A DNA stretch of 52,526 nt from Pseudomonas sp. KBW05 (GTDB taxonomy: Bacteria > Pseudomonadota > Gammaproteobacteria > Pseudomonadales > Pseudomonadaceae): positions 1 to 52,526 of the forward strand of contig NZ_QAJM01000029.1 of assembly GCF_003852405.1 (NCBI RefSeq), written 5' to 3'. Below the pieces are notes generated by a model. That model was given only the letters and a program-made list of their open reading frames with translations. It was not told where the DNA came from and searched no databases. This document shows, piece by piece, positions 11,205 to 20,037 of this stretch (the first letter of the stretch is position 1; every line of letters begins with the position of its first letter). Made by a program: the position numbers and the translations under genes.

Positions 11205-11696
11205 TTGTTCTCGACCGCACGTTTTATGTTTATCACCCTGCTGGTGGCACTGCTCGCCCTCGGCGGCTGCCAGACGGCCCCACCCAAAGGCCTGACCCCG
11301 GCGCAAGTTGCCGTGCTCAAGCAACAGGGTTTTGAACTCACCGACGAAGGCTGGGCGTTTGGCTTGTCGGGCAAAGTGCTGTTTGGCAGTGACGTCGAAG
11401 CGCTCAACAAACCCAGCACCGATATCGTCGAACGCATCGGCAAGGCCCTGCTGGGTGTTGGCATCGAACGCGTGCGCGTGGACGGCCACACCGATGCCTC
11501 GGGCAAAGAAGCCTACAACCAGCAACTGTCCCTGCGCCGCGCCAAGAGCGTGGCCAAGGTGCTGACGGGCGTGGGCATGAAGGAAGAAAACATCCAGCTG
11601 CGTGGCCTGGGCAGCAGCGAACCGGTGGCGTCGAACACCACGGTGGCGGGGCGTACGGAGAATCGGCGGGTGTCGATCGTGGTGATCGCGGACTGA
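11205..11696 (+). CDS. yfiB: Outer-membrane lipoprotein YfiB (OmpA-like domain)
   Basis: A lipoprotein with an OmpA-type peptidoglycan-binding domain that sequesters YfiR and so activates YfiN. I chose the TTG at 11205: AGGAG lies eight bases upstream, and this start gives a short signal peptide ending in the lipobox LGGC, with the acylated Cys at residue 23. Alternatives are the in-frame ATG at 11181, inside yfiN, and the ATG at 11226, which leaves little signal peptide. The OmpA domain shows VDGHTDASG and a conserved NRRVSI end. At 163 residues it matches the family. The TTG start close behind the yfiN stop suggests low, coupled expression. Confidence 0.88.
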   Translation: MFSTARFMFITLLVALLALGGCQTAPPKGLTPAQVAVLKQQGFELTDEGWAFGLSGKVLFGSDVEALNKPSTDIVERIGKALLGVGIERVRVDGHTDASGKEAYNQQLSLRRAKSVAKVLTGVGMKEENIQLRGLGSSEPVASNTTVAGRTENRRVSIVVIAD

Positions 11697-11735
11697 TCCG
11701 ATTCACCCGATCTCAATCTGAAATGCATTTCAAAT

Positions 11736-11823
11736 GTGGGAGCGGGCTTGCTCGCGAATGCGGTGGGTCAGCCACCGAAAATGGCGACTGATACTCCGCA
11801 TTCGCGAGCAAGCCCGCTCCCAC
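11736..11823. repeat. REP pair (REPIN) R1
   Basis: Two inverted copies of the GTGGGAGCGGGCTTGCTC palindrome enclose a spacer that itself contains an inverted segment. It sits between yfiB and a convergent LysR gene. Its reverse complement differs from the REPIN at 27919 at only about two of 88 positions. Such elements are mobilised by REP-associated tyrosine transposases (RAYTs), none of which is in this window. Confidence 0.9.
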
Positions 11824-11854
11824 ATTTTTGACCTGTGGTGTGCTTTAGATTCGG

Positions 11855-12802
11855 TCAGTCTGCAAACCGCATCTGGCGCGTTTCCCCCATCAACAACCCC
11901 TGGTTCTGCTCCGTCACCTCGCGGATGTAATCCCACAACAACGTAATCCGTTTCAGCTTCCTCAGATCCTCCCGGCAATACATCCAAAACTGCCGCGTAA
12001 TCGTTATCTCCTCCCCCAGCACCGGCAACAACCGTGGGTCCTGCGCCGCCAAAAAGCACGGCAAAATCGCCATCGACCGCCCCTGCTGCGCCGCCACGTA
12101 CTGCGCAATCACGCTGGTGCTGCGCAAACTGGCGCTGGCGCCAGGCACCACATTCGCCAGGTACAGCAGCTCCGAGCTGAAGGCCAAGTCATCCACATAG
12201 CTGATAAACGGATGCTCGGCCAAGTCCGCCGGTTTGCGGATCGGTGGGTGTTGGTCGAGGTAGTCCTGGGTCGCGTACAGCTGCAATTTGTAGTCGCACA
12301 GTTTGCAGCACACGTAGGGCCCGTGTTCCGGACGTTCCAGGGCGATGACGATGTCTGCTTCGCGCTTGGACAGGCTGATGAAGTGGGGCAGGGGCAGGAT
12401 GTCCACCGAGATCGCCGGGTAGGTGTCGACAAAATGGCTCAACTGCGGCGTGACGAAGAAACTGCCGAAGCCTTCGGTGCAGCCCATGCGCACATGGCCG
12501 GACAGCGCCACGCCGGAGCCGGAGACTTGCTCGCAGGCCATGTGCAAGGTGCTTTCGATGGACTCCGCGTAGCCCAGCAAACGCTGGCCCTCGGGGGTGA
12601 GGACGAAACCGCTGGTGCGGGACTTCTCGAACAGCAGGGTGCCGAGGGAGACTTCCAGCGAACTGATGCGCCGCGACACCGTGGTGTAGTCCACCGCCAG
12701 GCGCTTGGCGGCGACGCTGGCCTTGCGGGTACGGGCCACTTCGAGGAAAAACTTCAGGTCATCCCAGTTCAGGGAGCCCAGTGACGTGATGTTTTTTTGC
12801 AT
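11855..12802 (-). CDS. LysR-type regulator, probable activator of mmsAB
   Basis: A 315-residue LysR-family protein. The N-terminal helix-turn-helix (residues about 12-70) includes [18 protein letters not shown] and a TTVSRRI recognition segment; the rest is the periplasmic-binding-like effector domain. The start at 12802 gives the normal N-terminus, [10 protein letters not shown]; a longer in-frame start at 12877 has no support. It is divergent from mmsA, with an operator-like dyad between them, so it most likely controls mmsAB in response to a valine-pathway intermediate. P. aeruginosa uses an AraC-type MmsR for this operon, so a LysR here is a difference worth noting. The ligand is unknown. 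Confidence 0.85.
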   Translation of the reverse strand: MQKNITSLGSLNWDDLKFFLEVARTRKASVAAKRLAVDYTTVSRRISSLEVSLGTLLFEKSRTSGFVLTPEGQRLLGYAESIESTLHMACEQVSGSGVALSGHVRMGCTEGFGSFFVTPQLSHFVDTYPAISVDILPLPHFISLSKREADIVIALERPEHGPYVCCKLCDYKLQLYATQDYLDQHPPIRKPADLAEHPFISYVDDLAFSSELLYLANVVPGASASLRSTSVIAQYVAAQQGRSMAILPCFLAAQDPRLLPVLGEEITITRQFWMYCREDLRKLKRITLLWDYIREVTEQNQGLLMGETRQMRFAD

Positions 12803-12817
12803 ATTGGACCGGCTTTT

Positions 12818-12846
12818 ATGTGCGTTCTTATTAGAAGTTTGCACAT
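12818..12846. promoter_or_regulatory. Nested inverted repeat between the LysR gene and mmsA
   Basis: ATGTGC (12818-12823) and GCACAT (12841-12846) form an outer dyad around TTCT-N4-AGAA (12825-12836). The position in the divergent promoter region suggests a binding site for the neighbouring LysR protein. The arms are spaced unevenly (1 and 4 bases), so this is a candidate only. Confidence 0.45.
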
Positions 12847-12934
12847 CTATACTCCAAAAACAGTCCGAACGCCTCATTCTTCAAGGCGGTTCAACGCCTT
12901 GGTTCTCTGCATATCAATAAGAATTGGAGACCCC

Positions 12935-14452
12935 ATGAACGCATCTGCCGATATTTCCGTACAACAGGTCAAGTTGCTGATCAACGGTGAATGGGTCGAG
13001 TCCAAGACCACTGAATGGCACGACATCGTCAACCCAGCCACCCAAGAGGTGCTGGCCAAAGTCCCGTTCGCCACGGCCGATGAAGTCAACGCCGCCATCG
13101 ACGCCGCCCAGCGCGCCTTCCAGACCTGGAAGCTGACGCCAATCGGCGCGCGCATGCGCATCATGCTCAAGCTGCAAGCCTTGATCCGCGAGCACTCCAA
13201 GCGCATCGCCGTCGTCCTCAGCGCCGAGCAGGGCAAGACCATTGCCGATGCCGAAGGCGATATTTTCCGTGGCCTGGAAGTGGTCGAGCACGCGTGCTCC
13301 ATCGGCACCTTGCAGATGGGCGAATTCGCCGAGAACGTCGCCGGTGGCGTCGATACCTACACCCTGCGCCAACCCATCGGCGTGTGTGCCGGGATTACCC
13401 CGTTCAACTTCCCGGCGATGATTCCGCTGTGGATGTTCCCGATGGCGATTGCCTGCGGTAACACCTTCGTCCTCAAACCGTCCGAACAGGACCCGCTGTC
13501 CACCGTGCTGCTGGTTGAGCTGGCGCTCGAAGCGGGTGTTCCGCCTGGCGTACTGAACGTGGTCCACGGCGGCAAGGATGTGGTGGATGCGCTGTGCACC
13601 CACAAAGACATCAAGGCCGTGTCCTTTGTCGGTTCGACCGCCGTCGGCACTCACGTCTATGACCTGGCCGGCAAACACGGCAAGCGCGTGCAGTCGATGA
13701 TGGGCGCGAAAAACCACGCCGTGGTGCTGCCCGATGCCAACCGCGAACACACCCTCAACGCCCTGGTCGGGGCCGGTTTCGGCGCGGCGGGCCAGCGCTG
13801 CATGGCCACCTCGGTGGTGGTGCTGGTGGGCGCGGCCAAGCAATGGCTGCCGGACCTCAAGGCGCTGGCGCAGAAACTCAAGGTCAACGCTGGCAGCGAA
13901 GCGGGCACGGATGTCGGCCCGGTGATCTCCAAGCGCGCCAAGGCACGCATCCTGGACTTGATCGAAAGCGGTGTGAAAGAAGGCGCCAAGCTGGAACTGG
14001 ACGGCCGCGATATCAAGGTGCCTGGCTACGAGCACGGCAACTTCGTCGGCCCGACCCTGTTCTCGGGCGTGACCACCGACATGCAGATCTACACCCAGGA
14101 AATCTTCGGCCCGGTGCTGGTGGTGCTCGAAGTCGCGACCCTCGATGAGGCCATCGCGCTGGTCAACGCCAACCCGTTCGGCAACGGCACCGGCCTGTTC
14201 ACCCAAAGCGGTGCGGCGGCGCGTAAGTTCCAGAGTGAAATCGATGTAGGCCAGGTCGGCATCAACATCCCGATCCCGGTGCCGGTGCCGTTCTTCAGCT
14301 TCACCGGTTCCCGTGGTTCCAAGCTCGGCGACCTCGGCCCGTACGGCAAGCAAGTGGTGCAGTTCTACACCCAGACCAAGACCGTCACCAGCCGCTGGTT
14401 CGACGACGACACGGTCAACGATGGCGTCAACACCACCATCAACCTGCGCTGA
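12935..14452 (+). CDS. mmsA: Methylmalonate-semialdehyde dehydrogenase (CoA-acylating)
   Basis: Oxidises methylmalonate semialdehyde to propionyl-CoA with NAD+ and CoA in valine (and thymine) catabolism. The 505-residue protein has the aldehyde-dehydrogenase layout: NAD-binding [12 protein letters not shown] near residue 150, SFVGSTAVG near 230, and the catalytic cysteine in GQRCMATS at about residue 289. The general-base Glu of ordinary aldehyde dehydrogenases is absent from the motif before it, as expected for the CoA-acylating class. The start at 12935 has TTGGAGA just upstream. mmsB follows after 15 bases, so the two form an operon. A related myo-inositol enzyme (IolA) is an alternative, but mmsB next door favours MmsA. 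Confidence 0.93.
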   Translation: MNASADISVQQVKLLINGEWVESKTTEWHDIVNPATQEVLAKVPFATADEVNAAIDAAQRAFQTWKLTPIGARMRIMLKLQALIREHSKRIAVVLSAEQGKTIADAEGDIFRGLEVVEHACSIGTLQMGEFAENVAGGVDTYTLRQPIGVCAGITPFNFPAMIPLWMFPMAIACGNTFVLKPSEQDPLSTVLLVELALEAGVPPGVLNVVHGGKDVVDALCTHKDIKAVSFVGSTAVGTHVYDLAGKHGKRVQSMMGAKNHAVVLPDANREHTLNALVGAGFGAAGQRCMATSVVVLVGAAKQWLPDLKALAQKLKVNAGSEAGTDVGPVISKRAKARILDLIESGVKEGAKLELDGRDIKVPGYEHGNFVGPTLFSGVTTDMQIYTQEIFGPVLVVLEVATLDEAIALVNANPFGNGTGLFTQSGAAARKFQSEIDVGQVGINIPIPVPVPFFSFTGSRGSKLGDLGPYGKQVVQFYTQTKTVTSRWFDDDTVNDGVNTTINLR

Positions 14453-14467
14453 TTCCGGGAGACGACC

Positions 14468-15361
14468 ATGAAGATTGCATTTATCGGCCTGGGCAACATG
14501 GGCGCGCCCATGGCCCGCAACCTGATCAAGGCTGGCCACGCGCTGAACCTGTTTGACCTGAACCAGACAGTGCTCAAGGAACTGGCCGAACTGGGCGGCA
14601 GCATCAGCGATTCACCCCGTGATGCCGCAAGCGGCGCGGAACTGGTGATCACCATGCTGCCGGCTGCGGCCCATGTGCGCAGCGTCTGGCTCGGTGAAGA
14701 CGGCGTATTGGCCGCCATCGGCAAAGGCGTACCGGCGGTGGATTGCAGCACCATCGACCCGCAAACCATCCGCGATGTCGCCGCTGCGGCGGCCAAGCAA
14801 GGCGTTGCAGTCGCCGACGCACCGGTCTCCGGCGGCACCGGCGGCGCCGCAGCAGGGACGCTGACCTTCATGGTCGGCGCCAACCCGGAACTGTTCGCCA
14901 CCCTGCAACCGGTGCTGGCGCAGATGGGCCGCAACATCGTGCACTGCGGTGAAGTCGGCACCGGTCAGATCGCCAAGATCTGCAACAACCTGCTGCTGGG
15001 TATCAGCATGGTCGGCGTCAGCGAAGCCATGGCGTTGGGCGATGCACTGGGCATCGACACCCAGGTGCTGGCGGGGATCATCAACAGCTCCACCGGGCGT
15101 TGCTGGAGTTCTGACACCTACAACCCGTGGCCGGGTGTGATTGAAACCGCGCCGTCGTCCCGTGGTTATACCGGTGGGTTTGGTGCTGACCTGATGCTCA
15201 AGGATTTGGGGCTGGCGACTGAAGCGGCACGCCAGGCTAAGCAACCTGTGATTCTGGGCGCGGTGGCGCAGCAGTTGTATCAAGCGATGAGTCAGCGCGG
15301 GGAAGGCGGGAAGGATTTCTCGGCGATTATCAACAGTTATCGCAAACCTGAAAAACCTTGA
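14468..15361 (+). CDS. mmsB: 3-hydroxyisobutyrate dehydrogenase
   Basis: Oxidises 3-hydroxyisobutyrate to methylmalonate semialdehyde, the substrate of MmsA. It is 297 residues long, normal for the family. The Rossmann signature GLGNMGAPMA is at residues 7-16, the substrate-binding SGGTGGAAAGTL near 122, and the catalytic lysine in GQIAKICNN near 170. It lies 15 bases after mmsA. No terminator is obvious after it; a short lower-GC gene pair follows. Confidence 0.93.
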   Translation: MKIAFIGLGNMGAPMARNLIKAGHALNLFDLNQTVLKELAELGGSISDSPRDAASGAELVITMLPAAAHVRSVWLGEDGVLAAIGKGVPAVDCSTIDPQTIRDVAAAAAKQGVAVADAPVSGGTGGAAAGTLTFMVGANPELFATLQPVLAQMGRNIVHCGEVGTGQIAKICNNLLLGISMVGVSEAMALGDALGIDTQVLAGIINSSTGRCWSSDTYNPWPGVIETAPSSRGYTGGFGADLMLKDLGLATEAARQAKQPVILGAVAQQLYQAMSQRGEGGKDFSAIINSYRKPEKP

Positions 15362-15430
15362 ATTCATCCTGAACTCAAGGCAACGCTCGATCTTGGTATC
15401 GTTTGCGCCGTTTCCAAGAATCTGATCGTT

Positions 15431-15967
15431 ATGGCACGTCGATACGCGAACGCCCTCAAGTACGTGATCTTCCAATCACAGTCGAAAAAGTCGGCGCTGG
15501 CTGCATTCGCTGACCAATGGACTGAGTTGGGAGATCAATCACTCGATGCTTCAAAAGTCCGCCTTGATGTCATTGATGCTCGTGCAATTGAGGCCTTCAA
15601 CCGCTGGGGAGGAGATGCTCAGTTTCCCTGGGAGGATGTTCCTGATTGGAAGGCCTTGGATGTCAAAGGGTTTGATTTGTCCATCTGGCATGACGAGCAG
15701 CTATGCGGCCTTTGTTACGCCACACCTCGTGACAGCAAAGTCACCATTAAAATAGTGCTCCTGGAAGGGAGTCCAGATAGTCAACATCCTTTGAAGGGCC
15801 TGATTGCCGCGCTTGCCCTTGGTGCCATCGACGCCTATGCGCGTGTCATTGGTTGCTCGTGTATCGAGATTCAGGAACCGCGGCCCGATGCCATGTCTAC
15901 TTATGCGCGACTTGGCTTCGAATATGACGAAAAGCAGCGCCTTGTGATTTCAGTCGAGCGCTCCTAG
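15431..15967 (+). CDS. GNAT-like protein of unknown role
   Basis: A 178-residue protein that I do not recognise with certainty. Its C-terminal half looks like an acetyltransferase (GNAT) fold: strands around LCGLCYATP and KIVLLEG, a helix near AALALGAIDAYARV, and the typical end STYARLGFEYD. A clear acetyl-CoA P-loop (Q/RxxGxG/A) is not obvious. The N-terminal 60 residues are basic and helical. Base composition is lower than its neighbours (28 of 60 G+C in one hand-counted line, against 42 of 60 in a line of mmsA), so it may be acquired. The Shine-Dalgarno is weak. A 56-codon frame follows and a terminator closes the pair. Neighbouring valine and tryptophan genes do not hint at its job. Confidence 0.6.
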   Translation: MARRYANALKYVIFQSQSKKSALAAFADQWTELGDQSLDASKVRLDVIDARAIEAFNRWGGDAQFPWEDVPDWKALDVKGFDLSIWHDEQLCGLCYATPRDSKVTIKIVLLEGSPDSQHPLKGLIAALALGAIDAYARVIGCSCIEIQEPRPDAMSTYARLGFEYDEKQRLVISVERS

Positions 15968-16006
15968 TATTGGGCACACATACAAGGCTTACAGAGGCTT
16001 GGTCTG

Positions 16007-16177
16007 ATGAAAACGACTACCCGGAAAACAAATGCGCAATTGGTCGCAGATTTTTCTGCCGAGGCTAAAAAGCTTGGTGGATTGATGTCAGCCAATCAAA
16101 AGAGATTTTTCAGCATTGCGATTGAACATGGCAAAGACATGGAGCCAGCAGGCCCCTTGGCTGGCAAGAGTCGCTGA
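16007..16177 (+). CDS. Small 56-residue protein, downstream partner of the GNAT-like gene
   Basis: Begins ATG with AGAGG nine bases upstream and ends TGA 13 bases before an intrinsic terminator. The product is lysine-rich at the start (MKTTTRKTNAQLVADF), with a helical middle (FSAEAKKLGGLM, QKRFFSIAIEHG) and no membrane segment. It lies 39 bases after the GNAT-like gene on the same strand, so co-transcription is likely. G+C is low (22 of 60 in one hand-counted line). The function is unknown; a small partner, such as an antitoxin or inhibitor, is only a guess. Confidence 0.5.
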   Translation: MKTTTRKTNAQLVADFSAEAKKLGGLMSANQKRFFSIAIEHGKDMEPAGPLAGKSR

Positions 16178-16189
16178 GCCGTATGAAAG

Positions 16190-16217
16190 AAAACCGCCCT
16201 TAACGGCGGTTTTTTTG
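16190..16217 (+). terminator. Intrinsic terminator after the GNAT-like pair
   Basis: A nine-base stem, AAAACCGCC with GGCGGTTTT, around a six-base loop, followed by a T-run. It would end transcription of the two small genes and may also work for the cupin gene from the other side. Confidence 0.85.
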
Positions 16218-16242
16218 TTTGTGAACTCGACCGACGATTCAA

Positions 16243-16587
16243 TCAAGCAAACACAAAATACTTACGCACTGTCTCAACCACTTCCCACGTCCCCTTCATC
16301 CCCGGTTCCACCACAAAGATATCCCCAGCCCGCAGATGAATCGGCTCCAGGCCTTCTGGGGTGATGATGCAGTAGCCTTCCTGGAAGTGGCAGTATTCCC
16401 ACTTCACATAGTCCACGTACCACTTGCCCGGTGTGCAGATCCAGGTGCCCATGATCTTGCTGCCGTCTTCGCTGGTGTAGGCGTTGAGGTTGACGGTGTG
16501 CGGGTCGCCTTCGAGCTTTTCCCATTTGCAGGCATCCAGGACCGGCAAGGGGTGGGTGTCACGCAGTACGGTGATGGGCTTGGACAT
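16243..16587 (-). CDS. Cupin-domain protein (DUF861 type)
   Basis: A 114-residue single-domain cupin. The DUF861 signature is clear: the segment around YVDYVKWEYCHFQEGYCIIT, then the second cupin box HLRAGDIFVVEPGMKGTWEVVE and the end RKYFVFA. The start at 16587 has GGAG five bases upstream. DUF861 proteins include ureidoglycine aminohydrolase domains and many small proteins of unknown role that often sit beside amine or amino-acid oxidation genes. No catalytic assignment can be made here. It is transcribed toward the GNAT-like pair. Confidence 0.8.
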   Translation of the reverse strand: MSKPITVLRDTHPLPVLDACKWEKLEGDPHTVNLNAYTSEDGSKIMGTWICTPGKWYVDYVKWEYCHFQEGYCIITPEGLEPIHLRAGDIFVVEPGMKGTWEVVETVRKYFVFA

Positions 16588-16973
16588 GATGTCTCCGAGG
16601 CAGGGAATGGAAAGATGCACCCTAAGGCCTTGGGCGCAGGGCCAGTGGTCTGAACTCGACATCGGGATGTCCAGAAGCGCAGCCGCCTGCGATTCATCTG
16701 ACACCCTGAAACCTAATGTGGGAGCGGGCTTGCTCGCGAAAGCGGCGGATCAGACAACACATCTGTGACTGATACACCGCATTCGCGAGCAAGCCCGCTC
16801 CCACATGGGTTCTGTGTTGACTGTTGTGTAGTGTGCAGATGACATTTTCAATCACCAATCAGCCATTTCCTCGCAGTAAGTGCGAAAGATTTCCCACTTC
16901 GCGCCAGAATTCGCAAGAAAATTCGCAGCAGGCCCTCGTATCATTCACTCCAGTAACCGCCGAGAGCCTTGAA
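16588..16973. other. Gene-free stretch between the cupin gene and kynB
   Basis: Contains the divergent promoters of the cupin gene and kynBA and the REPIN at 16718-16804. No coding frame with a ribosome site was found. The last 150 bases are less GC-rich and presumably hold the kynB promoter; no KynR site could be named with confidence. Confidence 0.6.
16718..16804. repeat. REPIN R2
   Basis: Inverted pair of the GTGGGAGCGGGCTTGCTC palindrome with a spacer unlike the other copies. It lies between the divergent cupin gene and kynB. Confidence 0.9.
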
Positions 16974-17624
16974 ATGAACCCAATAAAAACGTGGTGGGAT
17001 ATCAGCCCGCCCTTGAGTACGGCGACCCCGACCTGGCCGGGGGACACGCCGTTCCAGGAAGAGCGCGTGTGGCAATTCGGCCCGGAGTGCCCGGTGAATG
17101 TCGGGCGCATAACCCTGTCGCCGCACACCGGCGCCCATGTGGATGCGCCGCTGCATTACAGCGCGGACGGTGCGCCGATCGGCGAGGTGTCGCTGGACGT
17201 GTACATGGGCCCGTGCCGCGTCTTGCATTGCCTGGGCAGCGGCGCGCTGGTGCAGCCGCATCAGCTCGAAGGCCGTGTGGATAACTTGCCCGAGCGCGTG
17301 CTGCTGCGCACTTATCCACAAGCGCCGCTCACCGAATGGGATTCGAACTTCACCGCCATCGCCCCGCAAACCATTGAACTGCTGGCCAGCCTGGGCGTGC
17401 GTTTGATCGGCATCGACACCCCGTCCCTGGACCCGCAACAGTCCAAGACCATGGATTCCCACAATGCCGTGGCGCGCCATGGCATGGCGATACTCGAAGG
17501 CATCGTGCTCGATGACGTACCGGAGGGCGACTATGAACTGATCGCGCTGCCGCTGCGCTTTGCCAACCTCGACGCGAGCCCGGTCCGCGCCATTCTCCGC
17601 CCGCTCAAGGAGCCCACGCGATGA
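16974..17624 (+). CDS. kynB: Kynurenine formamidase
   Basis: Hydrolyses N-formyl-L-kynurenine to kynurenine and formate, step two of tryptophan breakdown. The 216-residue protein is a cyclase-family metal enzyme: the [11 protein letters not shown] motif near residue 50 supplies the metal ligands, and the stretch [18 protein letters not shown] near 145 is characteristic of KynB. The start at 16974 gives the normal N-terminus, WWDISPPLS; an open extension to 16824 has no ribosome site. Its stop overlaps kynA by four bases. Unlike in many genomes, kynR and kynU are not adjacent but lie 11 kb downstream. Confidence 0.93.
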   Translation: MNPIKTWWDISPPLSTATPTWPGDTPFQEERVWQFGPECPVNVGRITLSPHTGAHVDAPLHYSADGAPIGEVSLDVYMGPCRVLHCLGSGALVQPHQLEGRVDNLPERVLLRTYPQAPLTEWDSNFTAIAPQTIELLASLGVRLIGIDTPSLDPQQSKTMDSHNAVARHGMAILEGIVLDDVPEGDYELIALPLRFANLDASPVRAILRPLKEPTR

Positions 17625-18478
17625 GCCAATGTCCCTTCTCTGCTGACTACCAACCGCCCGAAGAATGGCACAACGCCGAACTGAATTTCTCCGAGTCCAT
17701 GAGCTACGGCGATTACCTGGACCTGGGCAAAGTCCTCAGTGCCCAGCACCCGCTGTCGCCGGACCACAACGAAATGCTCTTCATCATCCAGCACCAGACC
17801 TCTGAGCTGTGGATGAAACTGATGCTCCACGAACTCAAGGCCGCCCGCGAACACGTGCGCCTGGGGGAGTTGCCGCCGGCGTTCAAGATGCTCGCGCGGG
17901 TGTCGCGCATCTTCGATCAACTGGTACACGCCTGGGCGGTGCTGGCGACCATGACGCCATCGGAATACAAGGCGATCCGCCCGTTCCTCGGGCAGTCGTC
18001 GGGATTCCAGTCGTTCCAGTACCGTGAGATCGAATTTATCCTCGGCAATAAAAGCGCGGCGTTGTTGCGGCCCCATGCTCATCGGCCAGAACTGCTGAAC
18101 GAGTTGAAAGTGGCGATTGCCACGCCGTCGCTGTACGACGAGGCGATCAATCTGATGCTCAAGGCGGGCCTGACGATTGATCCAAAACGCGCCGAGCGCG
18201 ACCCGACGGCGGCGACGGTACACGATGAATCCGTGGAAGCGGCGTGGCGCGAGGTGTATCGCGATCCGAGCCGTTACTGGGATTTGTATCAGTTGGCCGA
18301 GAAGTTTATCGACCTGGAGGATTCGTTCCGCCAGTGGCGCTTCCGGCATGTGACCACGGTGGAGCGGATTATCGGTTTCCAGCCGGGCACCGGCGGCACT
18401 GAAGGTGTGGGGTATTTGCGCAAGATGCTCGACACGGTGTTGTTTCCCGAGTTGTGGCGAGTACGCTCAACCCTCTAA
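17621..18478 (+). CDS. kynA: Tryptophan 2,3-dioxygenase
   Basis: Haem enzyme that opens the indole ring of L-tryptophan to give N-formylkynurenine. It is 285 residues long. Diagnostic segments are [16 protein letters not shown] near residue 50, the substrate-contacting [16 protein letters not shown] near 125, and [19 protein letters not shown] near 245, which holds the proximal haem His and the active-site loop. The start overlaps the kynB stop (ATGA). A terminator lies seven bases after the stop, so kynBA is a two-gene operon. Confidence 0.95.
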   Translation: MSQCPFSADYQPPEEWHNAELNFSESMSYGDYLDLGKVLSAQHPLSPDHNEMLFIIQHQTSELWMKLMLHELKAAREHVRLGELPPAFKMLARVSRIFDQLVHAWAVLATMTPSEYKAIRPFLGQSSGFQSFQYREIEFILGNKSAALLRPHAHRPELLNELKVAIATPSLYDEAINLMLKAGLTIDPKRAERDPTAATVHDESVEAAWREVYRDPSRYWDLYQLAEKFIDLEDSFRQWRFRHVTTVERIIGFQPGTGGTEGVGYLRKMLDTVLFPELWRVRSTL

Positions 18479-18484
18479 ACAAAA

Positions 18485-18508
18485 AAGCCCCGGATCACCG
18501 GGGCTTCT
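18485..18508. terminator. Bidirectional terminator between kynA and the permease gene
   Basis: A nine-base stem, AAGCCCCGG with CCGGGGCTT, around the loop ATCA, with A-rich and T-rich flanks. It can serve both convergent genes. Confidence 0.85.
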
Positions 18509-18532
18509 TCATTTTGGAATGCAATCAAAACT

Positions 18533-18558
18533 GTGGGAGCGGGCTTGCTCGCTCCCAC
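18533..18558. repeat. Single compact REP (R3)
   Basis: One palindrome, GTGGGAGC...GCTCCCAC, without a partner copy, in the short gap between the kynA terminator and the 3' end of the permease gene. The preceding bases, TTTTGGAATGCAATCAA, resemble the spacer of REPIN R9, so it may be a remnant of a former pair. Confidence 0.75.
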
Positions 18559-18564
18559 ATTAGG

Positions 18565-19965
18565 TTACTGCGCCACGGCTACTTTGCCGTTTTTCACCCG
18601 CAACCGATACGCCACATAGATAATCCCCACCCACACCGGCATCGCAAACACCGAATTGCGAATCCCCGGAATCGCCAGCATCACGCTGATGATCACCACC
18701 ATGAACGCCAGGCACAGGTAGTTGCTGAACGGGAACCAGAAGGTCTTGAACGACGGCGTCACGCCTTGCTCGCCCATGGCCTTGCGGAACTTGATGTGGG
18801 TCAGGCTGATCAGCGCCCAGTTGATCATCAAGGACGCAACCACCAGCGCAAACAACAACTCCAGCGCACTGTGGGGCGCCACGTAGTTGACCACCACGCA
18901 CAGCATCGTCACCAGTGCCGAAATCGCCAGGGCGCGCAGCGGTACGCCTTGTTTGTTCAGCTTCATCAGCGCTTTCGGCGCATCGCCTTGCTCGGCCAGG
19001 CCGAACAGCATGCGGCTGTTGCAGTACACGCCGCTGTTGTACACCGACAGCGCCGCGGTCAGCACCACGAAGTTGAGGATGTGCGCCGCGGTGTCATTGC
19101 CGATCAGCGAGAAGATCTGCACAAACGGGCTGCCGCTGTAGGCATCGCCCGACGCGCCGAGGGTTTGCAGCAGTTGGTCCCACGGGTACAGCGACAGCAG
19201 CACGGTGAGGGCGCCGACGTAGAAAATCAGGATCCGGTACACCACCTGGTTGATCGCTTTCGGGATCACCTTGCGTGGCTCGCTGGCCTCGGCGGCAGTG
19301 ATGCCCACCAGTTCCAGGCCACCAAACGAGAACATGATGAACGCCATCGACATCAACAGCCCCATGCCGCCGTTCGGGAAGAACCCGCCGTGGCTCCACA
19401 GGTTGCTGATGGACGCCTGCGGGCCGCCGGTGCCGCTGAACAACAGGTAGCAGCCGAGCACGATCATGCCGACAATCGCCACCACCTTGATGATCGCGAA
19501 CCAGAACTCGGCTTCACCAAAGAACTTCACGTTCAGGGTGTTGATCAGGTTCACCGCGACAAAGAACACCAGCGCACTGACCCAGGTCGGAATCTCCGGC
19601 CACCAGAACTGGATGTACTTGCCCACGGCCGTCAGTTCGGCCATGCCCACCAGCACGTAGAGCACCCAGTAGTTCCAGCCGGCGAGGAAACCTGCGTAAC
19701 CGCCCCAGTACTTGTGCGCGAAGTGGCTGAAAGAACCGGCCACCGGCTCTTCGACGATCATCTCGCCGAGTTGGCGCATGATCAGGAACGCGATAAAACC
19801 CGCGATTGCGTAGCCGAGGATCATCGACGGGCCCGCCGACTTGAGCACCCCGGCCGAGCCGAGGAACAACCCCGTGCCAATCGCCCCTCCCAAGGCGATC
19901 AGCTGAATGTGCCGGTTCTTCAGGCCTCGCTTGAGGCCTACCGGGTTAACCATGTCATCCGCCAT
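18565..19965 (-). CDS. Amino-acid permease, AroP type
   Basis: A 466-residue inner-membrane transporter of the amino-acid transporter (APC) superfamily, about 12 membrane helices. Family signatures: GLKNRHIQLIALGGAIGTGL at the start, the GxGxF-like loop, and GITAAEASEPRKVIPKAI in the middle, close to AroP, PheP and related aromatic or broad permeases. The ATG at 19965 is preferred because GAAGGGA is seven bases upstream; the ATG two codons earlier sits too close to it. It lies between kynBA and antABC, so tryptophan or another aromatic amino acid is the likely substrate, but specificity cannot be read from sequence. Confidence 0.82.
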   Translation of the reverse strand: MADDMVNPVGLKRGLKNRHIQLIALGGAIGTGLFLGSAGVLKSAGPSMILGYAIAGFIAFLIMRQLGEMIVEEPVAGSFSHFAHKYWGGYAGFLAGWNYWVLYVLVGMAELTAVGKYIQFWWPEIPTWVSALVFFVAVNLINTLNVKFFGEAEFWFAIIKVVAIVGMIVLGCYLLFSGTGGPQASISNLWSHGGFFPNGGMGLLMSMAFIMFSFGGLELVGITAAEASEPRKVIPKAINQVVYRILIFYVGALTVLLSLYPWDQLLQTLGASGDAYSGSPFVQIFSLIGNDTAAHILNFVVLTAALSVYNSGVYCNSRMLFGLAEQGDAPKALMKLNKQGVPLRALAISALVTMLCVVVNYVAPHSALELLFALVVASLMINWALISLTHIKFRKAMGEQGVTPSFKTFWFPFSNYLCLAFMVVIISVMLAIPGIRNSVFAMPVWVGIIYVAYRLRVKNGKVAVAQ

Positions 19966-20037
19966 TAACATTCCCTTCTACTTGTTTTTCTCAGGGTTGA
20001 GTGCACGCCGCATCAGCCCCTCAGAAGTGCTGAGGGG

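Noticed and set aside
18454-19968. A 504-codon open frame opposite the AroP-type permease gene
   Set aside because: It is the antisense of a well-supported transporter gene, has no ribosome site and gives a low-complexity His/Arg/Gln-rich protein.
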